Assembly (NCBI RefSeq): GCF_900243745.1
Contig: NZ_LT984798.1
Coordinates: 2,226,501 to 2,290,500 of the forward strand
Direction: 5' to 3'
Source: Desulfovibrio sp. G11
Lineage (GTDB): Bacteria; Desulfobacterota; Desulfovibrionia; Desulfovibrionales; Desulfovibrionaceae
Length of the DNA stretch: 64,000 nucleotides
The notes below the pieces were generated by a model. It was not told the origin of the DNA. It saw only the letters and a program-made list of their open reading frames with translations, and searched no databases. The position numbers were made by a program, and so were the translations under genes. Shown piece after piece: positions 8,495 to 17,463 of this stretch; positions within the stretch are counted from its first letter, which is position 1; each line of letters starts with the position of its first letter.

Positions 8495-10110
8495 TCCTGC
8501 GCCGCACACAAAGCCTGTGTCCGGTCTGTCTGCGCAGGGTGGATGCTGTGTACGCGCGGTCCGCAAGCGATCCCCGTTGTGTGGAACTGCGCAAGACCTG
8601 TCCTGATCACGGCGGCTTCAGCGTGCCTGTCTGGCGGATACCTCAGGCGGCCGCCTGGGCTGGATCGGATATGTATGCCATGCCTGACTTCGAGGGTTGG
8701 TCAAGACCCAAAAGCCCTTCCTATCCATTGCGCCCGCGCACGGCCCTTGACCAGGGCTGTCCCTTTGACTGCGGCCTGTGCCCGTCGCATGCCCAGCATA
8801 CCTGTACGGGCCTTGTGGAAGTAACCATGCGCTGCAATATGGCCTGCCCGGTTTGCTACGCCGGAGCCGGAAATGTGAGCGGAACCCTGTCGGCGGATCC
8901 GGACCTCAATTGCCTTGCGGTCCAGATGGATGCGCTTAAAACAGCGTCCGGACCGTGTAATGTGCAGATTTCCGGCGGCGAACCTACAGTACGCGAAGAC
9001 TTGCCTGCCATTATTGCCCTTGCGCGGGAGCGGGCTTTCGGTCTTGTGCAGGTCAATACCAACGGTCTGCGACTGGCCGAAGAAAAAGGCTATGCCGAAA
9101 GCCTGCGGCAGGCCGGGCTGGATTCGGTCTATCTGCAGTGGGACGGTGTAAGCGACGCGGCTTTTATGAAACTGCGCGGTCGGCCCTGTCTGGATTTCAA
9201 ACGCCGCGCCGTGGCGGCCTGTGCCGCTGCCGGACTGGGAGTGGTGCTGGTGGCGACTCTTGTGCGGGGCGTCAATGACGGCGAAGTGGGGGACCTGCTG
9301 CGTTTGGCCTTGCGCCTTGGCCCCGCGGTGCGGGGGCTGCACATGCAGCCCGCCGCATTTTTCGGCCGTTACCCCTGGCAACTGGAGGAAGCCCCCAGGC
9401 TCACCCTGCCCGAAGTTATGGCCTGCCTTACAGAACAGGCTCCGGAGCTGGTACGCGCCGGACACTTTCACCCTCCGGGTTGCGAAAACGAACTGTGCTC
9501 TTTCAGCGCCGTGTACCGTCGCACGGATGGCGTCCCTGCGGGGGACGCTCAGCCGGATGCAGCCCTATCCGGCGCGGATGCCACAGCAGCGCCCTCCTTG
9601 CAATGGCTGGCGCACGAGGGCCAGCCGTGCTGCTCCCCCCGGACTCCGTCCGCTTCCGGTGCAAGCGCCGGAGTTGCCCCTGTGCCGCCGGCGGCGCATG
9701 AGGGCGCGCGCAAGGCCAGGCAGTTTGTGGCTCTGCACTGGCGCGGCGACAGCTCTGCTGACGCGGCGTCCGCCACGGGTATGGGCGAAGGCAGCGAAAG
9801 CTGCTGTGGCAAAAACGGTTCAGCTCCGGCGGATCAGGATGGATTCAGCCGCTTTTTATCCAGCGCCGGGGCAGGGCAGCGTTTTACCCTGTCGGCCATG
9901 GCTTTTCAGGATGCGCTGAGCCTTGATGTCGAGCGTGTGCGGGGCTGCTGCATACATGTGCTGCGGCGTGACGGCCGCATGATTCCTTTTTGCCTGCATA
10001 ATCTCACGGCGCGTGACGGCACACGCCTGTACGCGGAGGATGCGGACGGGAACATTGACGCGCCCCACCCATTTACCGGCACACGCCTGTACGCGGAGGA
10101 TGCCCCATGA
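8491..10110 (+). CDS. trsS: Radical SAM protein, TrsS-like
   Basis: A 539-residue radical SAM enzyme. The SAM-binding cluster motif is C115-x3-C119-x2-C122 in MRCNMACPVCYAG, followed by the SAM-contact motif SGGEPTVRED. The N-terminal region has a separate zinc-ribbon-like set (Cys10, 13, 37) and a Cys90/94/97/105 group, so extra Fe-S or zinc sites are likely. Residues 345-460 are a low-complexity Ala/Gly/Ser insert unlike the core. The C-terminus ends with a recently duplicated nonamer (see repeat at 10017-10103). I recall relatives named TrsS, 'radical SAM (seleno)protein'; no in-frame TGA selenocysteine codon was noticed here. It overlaps both neighbours by ATGA. The substrate is unknown. 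Confidence 0.85.
   Translation: MILRRTQSLCPVCLRRVDAVYARSASDPRCVELRKTCPDHGGFSVPVWRIPQAAAWAGSDMYAMPDFEGWSRPKSPSYPLRPRTALDQGCPFDCGLCPSHAQHTCTGLVEVTMRCNMACPVCYAGAGNVSGTLSADPDLNCLAVQMDALKTASGPCNVQISGGEPTVREDLPAIIALARERAFGLVQVNTNGLRLAEEKGYAESLRQAGLDSVYLQWDGVSDAAFMKLRGRPCLDFKRRAVAACAAAGLGVVLVATLVRGVNDGEVGDLLRLALRLGPAVRGLHMQPAAFFGRYPWQLEEAPRLTLPEVMACLTEQAPELVRAGHFHPPGCENELCSFSAVYRRTDGVPAGDAQPDAALSGADATAAPSLQWLAHEGQPCCSPRTPSASGASAGVAPVPPAAHEGARKARQFVALHWRGDSSADAASATGMGEGSESCCGKNGSAPADQDGFSRFLSSAGAGQRFTLSAMAFQDALSLDVERVRGCCIHVLRRDGRMIPFCLHNLTARDGTRLYAEDADGNIDAPHPFTGTRLYAEDAP
10017..10103 (+). repeat. 27-bp direct repeat, 60-bp period, end of trsS
   Basis: Bases 10017-10043 and 10077-10103 are identical (CGGCACACGCCTGTACGCGG then AGGATGC). 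The 60-base period is 20 codons, so the reading frame is kept and the protein gains a second GTRLYAEDA. The high identity suggests a young tandem duplication. Confidence 0.9.
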
Positions 10111-11504
10111 GCGCCCGGCATGTTTTCAGCAACGTACGCGGGGGCAGAAAACCGGCCCCGGGCTGTGCCGTGGGGGGCCGCAATCCGGTGGACGCATGGC
10201 TGGCCGGTCTGTGTGGCGCGCAGGAAAGTGATACGGCAGCCTTTATGGCGGCCCTTGCGCAGACGCGCGCGGACGCTCTGACACACACCCTGACCTACGC
10301 CGCGGCCCGCAGCCCTTTCTATGGCCGCCGCCTGGCCGGGCATGATCTGAAGGCCTATCGTCCTGAAAACCTGTGCGGTCTGCCCTTCACCACTGCTGAA
10401 GACATCGCCCGCTGGCAGGATTTCCTGTGCGTATCGCAGGGGGCTGTGCGGCGCATGGTTACGCTGCATACGTCAGGCACAACGGGGCAGCCCAAGCGTC
10501 TGGCCTTTACAGATGCGGACCTTGCGCGCACGCAGGATTTCTTTCGCGCGGGCATGTCCCAACTGGTGAGTGCGGGGCAGACTCTGGCCGTGCTACTGCC
10601 CGGGGCGGAGCGTCCCAACGGCGTGGCAGACCTGCTGCGGCAGGCTTTACAACCCTGTGGGGTACAGGTCTGCTGCCCGCCGCAGCATCTGCTTGCCGCA
10701 GTGGAGCCGGCAGTGGAAATGGCGGCTCATGCCCCTCAAGATGGGGAAATTTCCGGTGAAAGCGCCCAGGGCGAAGAGTCTTCAAGTGCAGACGGCACAG
10801 GGCAGGATATGGGGGAAGGTGCGCAGCCCCATGCCGCGGGCATGCCGGGAATATGTTCGCCCGCTGCCGCGCCCGCATCCGTTTTTGCTGCGCGTGGGAT
10901 ACGTGCCGAACTGGCGCACTGGCTGGCTGAAGCGGGTGCACATTGTCTGGTGGCGGCTCCGGGTCAGCTTGAGGGATTGCTGCGTTATTTTCCCAGCAGC
11001 GGCCCACCGGGCCTGCGCGGCCTGCTCAGCAGCGCCGACAGGCTTGATCCGGTATTGCGCCATGTGCTTGCCAGCGTGTGGAACTGCACTGTCCTCGACC
11101 ATTACGGCCTGACGGAAGTGGGCTACGGCGGGGCTGTGGAATGCCCCGCGCACGACGGTTATCATTTGAGAGCATTGGATATGATTGTGGAAATTGTTGA
11201 TTTTTGTGGCGACGAGCCTTTGCCGCATGGTGAAGCAGGCGAGGTGGTCATTACCACACTGGAACGTGAAGCCATGCCTCTTGTCCGTTACCGTACGGGT
11301 GATGTGGCAAGCCTGTTGGCCGGTCCCTGCGCCTGCGGCAGTCCGTTGCCGCGTCTTGGTCCGGTGCGCGGCAGACTGGAGCGTTGCGGCGGGCGTGTGC
11401 GGGTGGTGAGTCTGCAAAAAGGCGGACGTAATCCGGCTTCCGGTCCGGTCCGCCAGCCGGATACGGCAGATGCGCCCCATTGCCTTCTGGGAGACTGGGC
11501 ATGA
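10107..11504 (+). CDS. AMP-forming ligase, PaaK/CapK-like (DVU_1553-like)
   Basis: A 465-residue member of the adenylate-forming (ANL) superfamily. The P-loop-like motif TLHTSGTTGQPKR lies at residues 119-131 and the A5-type motif DHYGLTEVGYGG near 330; VRYRTGDVASL follows. This matches phenylacetate-CoA ligase and CapK-type proteins, which adenylate a carboxylate. Residues 205-265 are a low-complexity acidic/Ala insert. The C-terminal lid domain after RGRLERCGGRV looks short, about 45 residues, so the thioesterification half-reaction may be missing and adenylation alone may be the job. The start overlaps the radical SAM stop by ATGA. The carboxylate substrate is unknown. Confidence 0.85.
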   Translation: MSARHVFSNVRGGRKPAPGCAVGGRNPVDAWLAGLCGAQESDTAAFMAALAQTRADALTHTLTYAAARSPFYGRRLAGHDLKAYRPENLCGLPFTTAEDIARWQDFLCVSQGAVRRMVTLHTSGTTGQPKRLAFTDADLARTQDFFRAGMSQLVSAGQTLAVLLPGAERPNGVADLLRQALQPCGVQVCCPPQHLLAAVEPAVEMAAHAPQDGEISGESAQGEESSSADGTGQDMGEGAQPHAAGMPGICSPAAAPASVFAARGIRAELAHWLAEAGAHCLVAAPGQLEGLLRYFPSSGPPGLRGLLSSADRLDPVLRHVLASVWNCTVLDHYGLTEVGYGGAVECPAHDGYHLRALDMIVEIVDFCGDEPLPHGEAGEVVITTLEREAMPLVRYRTGDVASLLAGPCACGSPLPRLGPVRGRLERCGGRVRVVSLQKGGRNPASGPVRQPDTADAPHCLLGDWA

Positions 11505-12772
11505 ACGGCCACGCGCTTATTCTGGCCGCCGGACAGGCTTCACGCATGGGGCGCTGCAAGGCCCTTCTGCCCCTGGCGCTTGGCCCCGGCGGTGGCGACT
11601 GTACAGCCCTGGAAGGGCTGGTGCGCCTTTTTCACGTATCAGGTATTGCGCAGGTCACTGTTGTTACGGGCTTTCATGCGGAATACGTCGAGGCGGCGGC
11701 ACGAGGCCTCGGCCTTGCGGTTGCTCGTAATCCCCGCCCTGAAGACGGCATGTTTTCTTCCGTATGTGCCGGGCTTCGGGCGCTTTGCGGCCGTAACGGC
11801 GCTTCAGGCTCCTTTGCTATGGAAGGCCCGGTTCTGGTGCAGCCCGTGGATGTGCCTCTTGTGCGGCCCATGACGCTGCAGGCCCTGCTTGAAACCCACG
11901 CAACCGATCAGGAAAGTGTGCTTGTTCCAGCCTTTGCTGGTGAAGAGGGACATCCGCCGCTGCTGCCGGGCCGCTGTTTGCGTCAGGTGCTGGGGCATGG
12001 GCATGCGGGCGGCAAAGGGGGATTGCGCGGCGCTCTGGCGGGCTTGCCCGTGCGGCTGGTTGCCGTGGCGGACAGTCTTGTGCTGCCTGATATGGACAGG
12101 CCGGAAGACTACGAAAGCCTGCGGCTTCTGGCGCCACACAGAAATGCCCTGTGGCCGTGCGAAGCTGTGGAATTGCTGCGCCTGCACAAGGTGCCTGAAA
12201 AAGGCGTGCGCCACGGCAAGGCTGTGGGTGCTGTTGCCGCTGCCCTGACAAAAGCTCTTGCACAGGCGCGGCAGATGGGGCAGACGCCGGAAGCCTGCCG
12301 CAGCGGACAGGCGCTCCTCAACTCCGGCCTTGCTCTGGCCGGGGGGTTGCTGCATGATATCTGTAAAGGAGAAAAAGGCCATGAATCGGCTGCCGGACGC
12401 CTGCTGCGCTGTCTGCAACTGCCTGTAATGGCACGTCTGGTGGAGGATCACCGTGATCTGGACCTGCCGGACGATCTGCCCATCACTGAACGGGAACTGG
12501 TTTTTCTGGCGGACAAATATTGTTATGGAGCAAGTTTTGTGCCTGTGCAGCGACGATTTGAGCAAAAGCTGGAAATCTTTGGCGCTGATCCGGCGGCGGC
12601 CACGGCCATCAGGGGCCGCCTTGGGCGCGCTCTGGCGCTGGAAGAAAGGCTGGCACGAGAGCTGGTGTGCGATCAGGCATATGGGAAGACGCATTGCCGG
12701 TCCCTTCCGGCAGATGTCGCCCGCGCGGCTCTGGAGCGGCTGGCCTCAGAAAAAAATGTCGCGGCTGGGTAA
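11501..12772 (+). CDS. MobA/MocA-like nucleotidyltransferase fused to an HD domain (DVU_1551-like)
   Basis: A 423-residue two-domain protein. Residues 5-24 (LILAAGQASRMGRCKALLPL) are the nucleotide-binding signature of the MobA/MocA family, and QPVDVPLV holds the metal-binding aspartate. The second half has an HD-type signature, GGLLHDICKGEKGHE, with a downstream VEDHRDLDL and ADKYCYG, typical of metal-dependent phosphohydrolases. Mop needs molybdopterin cytosine dinucleotide, so CTP:molybdopterin cytidylyltransferase activity is the natural guess for the first domain. The HD domain could cleave a nucleotide by-product. The start is set by the ATGA overlap at 11501. It is the last gene of the tightly coupled set. 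Confidence 0.85.
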   Translation: MNGHALILAAGQASRMGRCKALLPLALGPGGGDCTALEGLVRLFHVSGIAQVTVVTGFHAEYVEAAARGLGLAVARNPRPEDGMFSSVCAGLRALCGRNGASGSFAMEGPVLVQPVDVPLVRPMTLQALLETHATDQESVLVPAFAGEEGHPPLLPGRCLRQVLGHGHAGGKGGLRGALAGLPVRLVAVADSLVLPDMDRPEDYESLRLLAPHRNALWPCEAVELLRLHKVPEKGVRHGKAVGAVAAALTKALAQARQMGQTPEACRSGQALLNSGLALAGGLLHDICKGEKGHESAAGRLLRCLQLPVMARLVEDHRDLDLPDDLPITERELVFLADKYCYGASFVPVQRRFEQKLEIFGADPAAATAIRGRLGRALALEERLARELVCDQAYGKTHCRSLPADVARAALERLASEKNVAAG

Positions 12773-12949
12773 AAGGCCGTCAGGGCCTTGAGACGGAAAT
12801 AAAAACAGGCAGGCTGTTCCGCACCAGGTGGACCAGCGCATTGCACGCGGTTTTTCATGGCGGCTGCGCGAGCGTATGCCCGTAACCGCCAGCACAGTTC
12901 CAGAATAAAGTTGTTTCCCCGCGCTGCAGGGAGCAAAGGAGATATCTCA

Positions 12950-13531
12950 ATGAACGGCATGTGGCTCGTGCGGCACGGCGCTTTGCCGCCCAATCCCGAG
13001 CGGCGGATTGTGGGCAACCGCGATATCCCGCTCAGCGATGCCGGGCGAAATCAGATCCGCCGTCTGGCCCGCGACTTCATGCCTGCCCTGGCGGGAAGAC
13101 TGGCGGCAGTGGTGAGTTCGGACCTGGGGCGTTGCCGTGAAACCACGTCCATTCTTCTGACCGGAAATGAATGGGCCGCCAGCCCGCCCCCTGTACATGC
13201 CGAGCCGGGCCTGCGGGAAATAGACATGGGGCAGTGGCAGGGCCTGACCCGGAACGAGATCGAACAGCGCTTTCCCGGTCAGTACGCTGTGCGGGGCAAG
13301 GATTTTGCCCGCTTCAGGCCCGAGGGCGGCGAGAGCTTCGCCTGCCTTCAGGAGCGGGCCCTTGAGGCCGTGCAGCGCTGGCGACGGCAGTATCCTGACG
13401 GGCTTGTGCTTGTGGTGGCGCATGCGGGCGTCATACGCTGTTTGCTGGCCCACTATATGGCGCTGCCGCTTGAAGAGGCGCTGAACATCCCGCAGGAATA
13501 CGGCTGCCAGACGTTTGTGCCGGAATGGTAA
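12950..13531 (+). CDS. Histidine phosphatase family protein
   Basis: A 193-residue phosphoglycerate-mutase-like phosphatase. The catalytic RHG motif is at residues 6-8 (LVRHGALP). The second catalytic His lies in VVAHAGVIR, and SDLGRCRETT supplies the second arginine. The start at 12950 follows AAAGGAGAT. It resembles alpha-ribazole phosphatase (CobC) in length, but no cobalamin gene is nearby. It follows the nucleotidyltransferase by 177 bases on the same strand, so it may share the transcript and remove a phosphate from a pathway intermediate. That link is inference. Confidence 0.88.
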   Translation: MNGMWLVRHGALPPNPERRIVGNRDIPLSDAGRNQIRRLARDFMPALAGRLAAVVSSDLGRCRETTSILLTGNEWAASPPPVHAEPGLREIDMGQWQGLTRNEIEQRFPGQYAVRGKDFARFRPEGGESFACLQERALEAVQRWRRQYPDGLVLVVAHAGVIRCLLAHYMALPLEEALNIPQEYGCQTFVPEW

Positions 13532-13606
13532 TGATGCCTTGGGCGGCTGCATTTTTGCGGCCATATGGTTTGCAGGGCTTGCGGGGCATTGGCCGGACGC
13601 ATCCGC

Positions 13607-14158
13607 TCAGTGCAGTTGCAGGTTGACGCCTTCGCTGTCAAAAACCTGTATGCTCAGGGAAATATACTTTTCTGCCAGCACGGGGGTGGCAATGTCGAGC
13701 GAAAGGCGGCGCAGGTCTTCAAGGTTGAAGGCAGCAAGCCAGCGGGCCGCTTCAAGTCCCAGAAGGGCCAGTTCCGCCGGAGGCGTCAGCAGGACAGCCG
13801 GGCAGGTCTTGTAGGCGTACAGGCTGCCGTTGGCAAGCACAAAAGGGAAAAGTCCGCAGGCCACGGGCCGTTGCTCGCGCGGCAGCCCGCAGCCGGTGCG
13901 TGTACAGGCCTTGCAGCCGCGCCCGTCCATATAGGCGGTGTGGCCGTCAAGCATATAAAAGTCTTCTTCCATGCCCTCATGCAGTTGCCGGGGCAGCAGG
14001 GCCATAGGAAAAGGCTCGCTGGAATCCTGTGGGCCACAGCAATAGCGGCAATCACGGCAGTAGCCGTTTTGCAGCCAGCCGCCGCGCCAGCGCAGTACCC
14101 TGCGGCGCGGGAAAAGGCCGCGCCATTTCTCAAGATAATTCCAGAATCCTTTTTTCAT
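13607..14158 (-). CDS. YkgJ-type cysteine-cluster protein
   Basis: A 183-residue protein with the YkgJ-family (zinc/iron-chelating) cysteine pattern: CRDCRYCCG near residues 34-42, then CKACTRTGCGLP and RPVACGLFPF. The RPVACxxFPF signature is diagnostic. GGAGG lies eight bases before the ATG at 14158. It converges with the histidine phosphatase gene. The family's biochemical role is not established; metal binding is the usual prediction. Confidence 0.85.
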   Translation of the reverse strand: MKKGFWNYLEKWRGLFPRRRVLRWRGGWLQNGYCRDCRYCCGPQDSSEPFPMALLPRQLHEGMEEDFYMLDGHTAYMDGRGCKACTRTGCGLPREQRPVACGLFPFVLANGSLYAYKTCPAVLLTPPAELALLGLEAARWLAAFNLEDLRRLSLDIATPVLAEKYISLSIQVFDSEGVNLQLH

Positions 14159-14306
14159 GCTTGCCTCCGGAGTGTGCGGGCCGCGCCAAGGCGGTTCACA
14201 CGGTGGTTCTTTCGTCTGCAGTGCGTTGGCCGGGCGAGGCCGCTGCGTGCATTTTCCGCTGCTCTGCCTTGTCCGGCGGGTATGTTTTTTATTTGCAGGG
14301 CAGTAA

Positions 14307-14645
14307 TTAACTCATATGCAAAAGAGCCATGCCCGTCATGAGCAGAGCCATGCCCGCAAAAGCGCAGGGGCGCAGCTTCTGGCTGAAAAACAGCCAGCCA
14401 CCCAGCGACGTGCCCAGAATACCGAAACTGCCCCACATGGCATACGCCACAGCCAGATCCATATGGCGTACGGCCAGCGACAGGCAATAGAAAGCAAGGC
14501 CCACCAGCACCAGAGAGAAAAATCCCAGCCAGCGCCGCCTGAAGCCGCCGGATTTTGCCAGCAGCAGGTTTGCCAGTACGTCCAGTGCCGCCGCCATCAC
14601 CACCAGTAAAAGGGAGAGGCTGAAAAAAGAGGTAAGGGGCTGCAT
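14307..14645 (-). CDS. mdtI: SMR family transporter subunit, MdtI-like
   Basis: A 112-residue membrane protein with four predicted hydrophobic segments, the size and layout of small multidrug resistance (SMR) proteins. DLAVAYAMWGSFG is the conserved third-helix region. Its start overlaps the stop of the partner gene (TAATG at 14643-14647), so the two are translated together, as in MdtJI, the paired spermidine exporter. The paired arrangement supports a heterodimer; the spermidine substrate is inferred from family likeness only. Confidence 0.8.
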   Translation of the reverse strand: MQPLTSFFSLSLLLVVMAAALDVLANLLLAKSGGFRRRWLGFFSLVLVGLAFYCLSLAVRHMDLAVAYAMWGSFGILGTSLGGWLFFSQKLRPCAFAGMALLMTGMALLHMS

Positions 14646-15079
14646 TATGCGTTCCCCCGTTCACCAGCGGCATTGCCGCCCGCATTCAGGCTGGACGTGG
14701 GGCGGGCAGCCGGGTGTATGTCTTCTTTGCCGTGCCCTGTGCCGTGGTGTACCAGCAAGGCTCCGGCCAGCACGCAGACAAGGCCGAGGCCGCGTGTCAC
14801 GGTCATGCTTTCGCCGAGCAGCAGCACGCTGCATATGGTGATGAAGGTCAGGCCCAGGCCTTCCCAAAAGGCAAAAGCAACGCCCACGGGCAGGCCGGTG
14901 GTGGCTTTTGCCAGCATGTAATAGGAAAGAGCGATGCCCAGCCACATGAGTACAAGGCCCAGCATGGCTGCATGGGCGAAGCCCCAGCCCTGGGCCATCT
15001 TCATGACTGTGGTTCCGGCCACTTCAAAAATGATGGCCCCCATGAGGCAGAGCCAGTGATAGGGTTTGGTCTCAAGCAT
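14645..15079 (-). CDS. mdtJ: SMR family transporter subunit, MdtJ-like
   Basis: A 144-residue SMR protein. The first helix carries the essential glutamate (GAIIFEVAGTTVMK, Glu18), and GVAFAFWEGLG matches the third-helix motif. About 35 residues of hydrophilic, Gly/Ala/Asn-rich sequence follow the fourth helix, longer than usual. It is the upstream partner of the MdtI-like gene. Together they would form a proton-coupled exporter of cationic compounds in the inner membrane. Confidence 0.82.
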   Translation of the reverse strand: MLETKPYHWLCLMGAIIFEVAGTTVMKMAQGWGFAHAAMLGLVLMWLGIALSYYMLAKATTGLPVGVAFAFWEGLGLTFITICSVLLLGESMTVTRGLGLVCVLAGALLVHHGTGHGKEDIHPAARPTSSLNAGGNAAGERGNA

Positions 15080-15458
15080 TGTATCCTCGCTGCGCTGTCA
15101 GACTGATGCCTCAGCCCGATTTTGAAACAGAAAAAGCCCTGGCCGCCCGCAGGGGCCATGCATCAGACAGTTTTTGCAGACGGGGAATTAAAGAAATGAA
15201 CGCCAGTAACGTTCTTCAGGGTAGCCGCAAAAGAGGCGGCTGCGTATGCGGGACCAATAACAGGACGTCGAATTCATGCCTGTAGTATATGTTCTGCAAC
15301 CGGGCTTGGCAAGGGCGCACGGTTGCGCTGGCTTGCGCGGATGTTGCATGGGGGCAGACTGCGCTGTGCCTGTGTACGCAAAGAGCGCGTCCGGACTGAA
15401 CCGTGACGCGCTCTTTGCGTTGTTTTGACTGTCTTGGTGAACTGTTCGAGCGGTCTGG
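15080..15458. other. Intergenic region between hisA end and mdtJ start
   Basis: No gene is supported. The stretch must hold the mdtJI promoter, reading left from 15080, though no clear boxes were found. It contains the long hairpin at 15376-15420, listed separately. A 68-codon frame at 15079-15285 has no ribosome site or recognisable product. Confidence 0.5.
15376..15420 (-). terminator. 16-bp perfect hairpin downstream of hisA
   Basis: Arms at 15376-15391 and 15405-15420 are exact reverse complements with a 13-base loop. It sits 39 bases beyond the hisA stop and is the likely 3' end of the gua-tat-his transcript. No T run follows on the minus strand; TGTTTT follows on the plus strand. It may therefore act as a stabilising or factor-dependent end rather than a classical intrinsic terminator. 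Confidence 0.6.
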
Positions 15459-16211
15459 TCAGGCGCTTTCGGGCGTGTTTTTCCGGGCGTCTATCCAGGC
15501 GTTGGCTTCTTTGAGATCAAGGGTTCCCTCGTAGAGGGCACGCCCGCTCACCGCGCCCATAAGGCTGGTTTCAAGGGTGAGAGGGTAGAGTTTCTGTATA
15601 TCTTCAAGGGTGGCGACGCCCCCGGCGGCAATGACCGGCACGGTGGAAAGACGAGCCAGATGCTCCAGAGCGGCTACGTTGACGCCGCACTGCATGCCGT
15701 CGCGTTCAATATCTGTATAGATGACAAACGCAGCCCCATCGTCAAGCAGGCGGGGCAAGGCCGTATCCACGGTCATGCCCGTGTCTTCCACCCAGCCGCG
15801 GCTTTTCAGCCTTCCGCCTTCGGCATCGAGAGAAACGCCTACCCGGCCGGGAAAGGCGCGGCACATGTCCGCAAACAGGGTGGGCTGCTCCAGAGCCAGG
15901 GTGCCGATAATAAGGCGGCTGACTCCGGCTTCCAGATAGGCTTCGGCCGTATGCATGTCGCGTATGCCGCCGCCAAGCTGTACAGGAATGGCAAGAGCCG
16001 CGCAGATGTCGCGCACGATGCGGCGGCTTTGGGCCGCACCGTCAAAAGCGCCGTCCAGGTCAACCACATGCAGCCAGCGCGCTCCGGCTTCTTCCCAGGC
16101 TCTGGCGGCATCTACGGGGCTTTCGGCAAAAACCGTGCTTTCGTGAGCGCGGCCCTGCTTAAGCCGCACGGCCTTGCCGTTCTGAATGTCAACAGCGGGA
16201 AAAATAATCAT
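15459..16211 (-). CDS. hisA: Phosphoribosyl-formimino-AICAR-phosphate isomerase HisA
   Basis: Fourth step of histidine synthesis, an Amadori isomerisation. A 250-residue TIM barrel starting [17 protein letters not shown] with the catalytic Asp8. GGGIRDMHT and the second catalytic Asp in [10 protein letters not shown] complete the two half-barrel phosphate sites. The ATG at 16211 overlaps the stop of the lipoprotein gene by ATGA, which decides the start. It is the last gene of the minus-strand run beginning at guaB. Confidence 0.96.
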   Translation of the reverse strand: MIIFPAVDIQNGKAVRLKQGRAHESTVFAESPVDAARAWEEAGARWLHVVDLDGAFDGAAQSRRIVRDICAALAIPVQLGGGIRDMHTAEAYLEAGVSRLIIGTLALEQPTLFADMCRAFPGRVGVSLDAEGGRLKSRGWVEDTGMTVDTALPRLLDDGAAFVIYTDIERDGMQCGVNVAALEHLARLSTVPVIAAGGVATLEDIQKLYPLTLETSLMGAVSGRALYEGTLDLKEANAWIDARKNTPESA

Positions 16212-16867
16212 AGACCCAAGTCCTTTACTGCCTTGCTTATGCCGTCCACGGTCAGTTCCTCGGCAGTGACCCACTGCCCCTTGCGCTTGAGGAATGAACC
16301 CACGTTGAGCAGATTTTCTGTCAGCCCGACCTGCTGTTCCTCAAAGACAGAGCGGTCCATGATGCTGCCTGCATCCACGCGCAGCAGGAAAAATTCTACC
16401 CGCACATGGGCCGACTGGGTAACGCCCGCTTTGGAGCCTTCGCGCTCATGCCAGTCCAGCACCTGAGGGATCAGCAGCAGCTGCGCTCCCTGCTTCTTGC
16501 CGTAGGCTACCCAAAGGGGCAGGGCCTGCGGCTGTTCGGAGCTGTGAAATGCGGTCGCATTTTTGGGCAGGGTGCGCTGGCTGATGAACTTGTATTGCCT
16601 GCTGGTCTGTGTGGTCAGCACATGGCGCAGGCGCATGTCCAGGGCAGTGAGCATATCATCGGGAATGCGCCCCTGGTTTTCGGGAATGCGCCCCATGATA
16701 AGCTGGCTGGCATTGACGGGCTGGGTGAAGGGAACCACGGTAATGGTGTAGGCAGAGGAAAGGTTGCGCGGCACATCGGCGGTACTGCGCGGGCGCTTGC
16801 TGCACGCGCCCAGGACCACGGCAAGACTCAGTATGACGAGAAGCAGTATATTCAGGCGGTTATGCAT
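16208..16867 (-). CDS. Putative lipoprotein of unknown function
   Basis: A 219-residue protein with a type II signal: positively charged start, a hydrophobic stretch and lipobox LGAC with the acylated Cys at residue 21. The mature part has no recognised domain. It contains the near-repeat [13 protein letters not shown] around residue 65 and a strand-rich second half. It is tightly packed between hisB (TAATG overlap) and hisA (ATGA overlap), so it is co-translated with histidine genes although it must act in the periplasm or at the outer membrane. Its role is unknown. Confidence 0.8.
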   Translation of the reverse strand: MHNRLNILLLVILSLAVVLGACSKRPRSTADVPRNLSSAYTITVVPFTQPVNASQLIMGRIPENQGRIPDDMLTALDMRLRHVLTTQTSRQYKFISQRTLPKNATAFHSSEQPQALPLWVAYGKKQGAQLLLIPQVLDWHEREGSKAGVTQSAHVRVEFFLLRVDAGSIMDRSVFEEQQVGLTENLLNVGSFLKRKGQWVTAEELTVDGISKAVKDLGL

Positions 16868-17463
16868 TAATCAAGACCTCCCTTGGTGCTGCGTATGGTT
16901 GTGCCGTGCCGACGCACTGCATGAGCCAGGGCAAGGCCCAGGCCCTTGGCGGCGGATTCCAGCAAATGATGCCCGTTTTTGCCGTAGCGCATGTCCACAT
17001 GCAGATTGCAGCGCGCGCCGCTGGCAAGGGCTTTATAGTATTCACGCCAGAGGTCTTTTTCCTCCCCGGCGAGTACGGGGGGCAACAGTTCGTCGCCACG
17101 CCACTCAAGCCAGGGGCGGCCTGAAAGGTCAACGGTAACTTCCGCAAGGGCCTCGTCCATAGGCACACGGCCGTAACCCACGCGGGCAATGCCCGCCCTG
17201 TCCCCCAGGGCTTCGAGCAGGGCCTTGCCAAGGGTCATGCCCACGTCCTCGGCCGTGTGGTGAGCGTCCACCTGCATGTCACCCTCGCAGACAAGGGTCA
17301 GGTCCATGCCTGCCCAGAAGAACGTGAGGGTGAGCATATGGTCCAGCAGGCCGAATCCGGTTCGGATGTCTGTCTTGCCCTGACCGTCCAGATTCAGTTC
17401 AAGGCGGATGTCGGTTTCGGCGCTGGTGCGCGCCTGCGTAGAAGTGCGCGGGGCGGTGGTCAT
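16867..17463 (-). CDS. hisB: Imidazoleglycerol-phosphate dehydratase HisB
   Basis: Dehydrates imidazole glycerol phosphate in histidine synthesis. The 198-residue single-domain form has both metal-binding histidine motifs, HHTAEDVG and [10 protein letters not shown], and FGLLDHML in the N-terminal half-repeat. It lacks the histidinol-phosphatase domain of enterobacteria. It overlaps tatC upstream (ATGA) and the lipoprotein downstream (TAATG). Confidence 0.96.
   Translation of the reverse strand: MTTAPRTSTQARTSAETDIRLELNLDGQGKTDIRTGFGLLDHMLTLTFFWAGMDLTLVCEGDMQVDAHHTAEDVGMTLGKALLEALGDRAGIARVGYGRVPMDEALAEVTVDLSGRPWLEWRGDELLPPVLAGEEKDLWREYYKALASGARCNLHVDMRYGKNGHHLLESAAKGLGLALAHAVRRHGTTIRSTKGGLD

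Noticed and set aside
12773-12790. Terminator after the nucleotidyltransferase gene
   Set aside because: The stem is only six base pairs and no T run follows, so read-through into the phosphatase gene remains possible.
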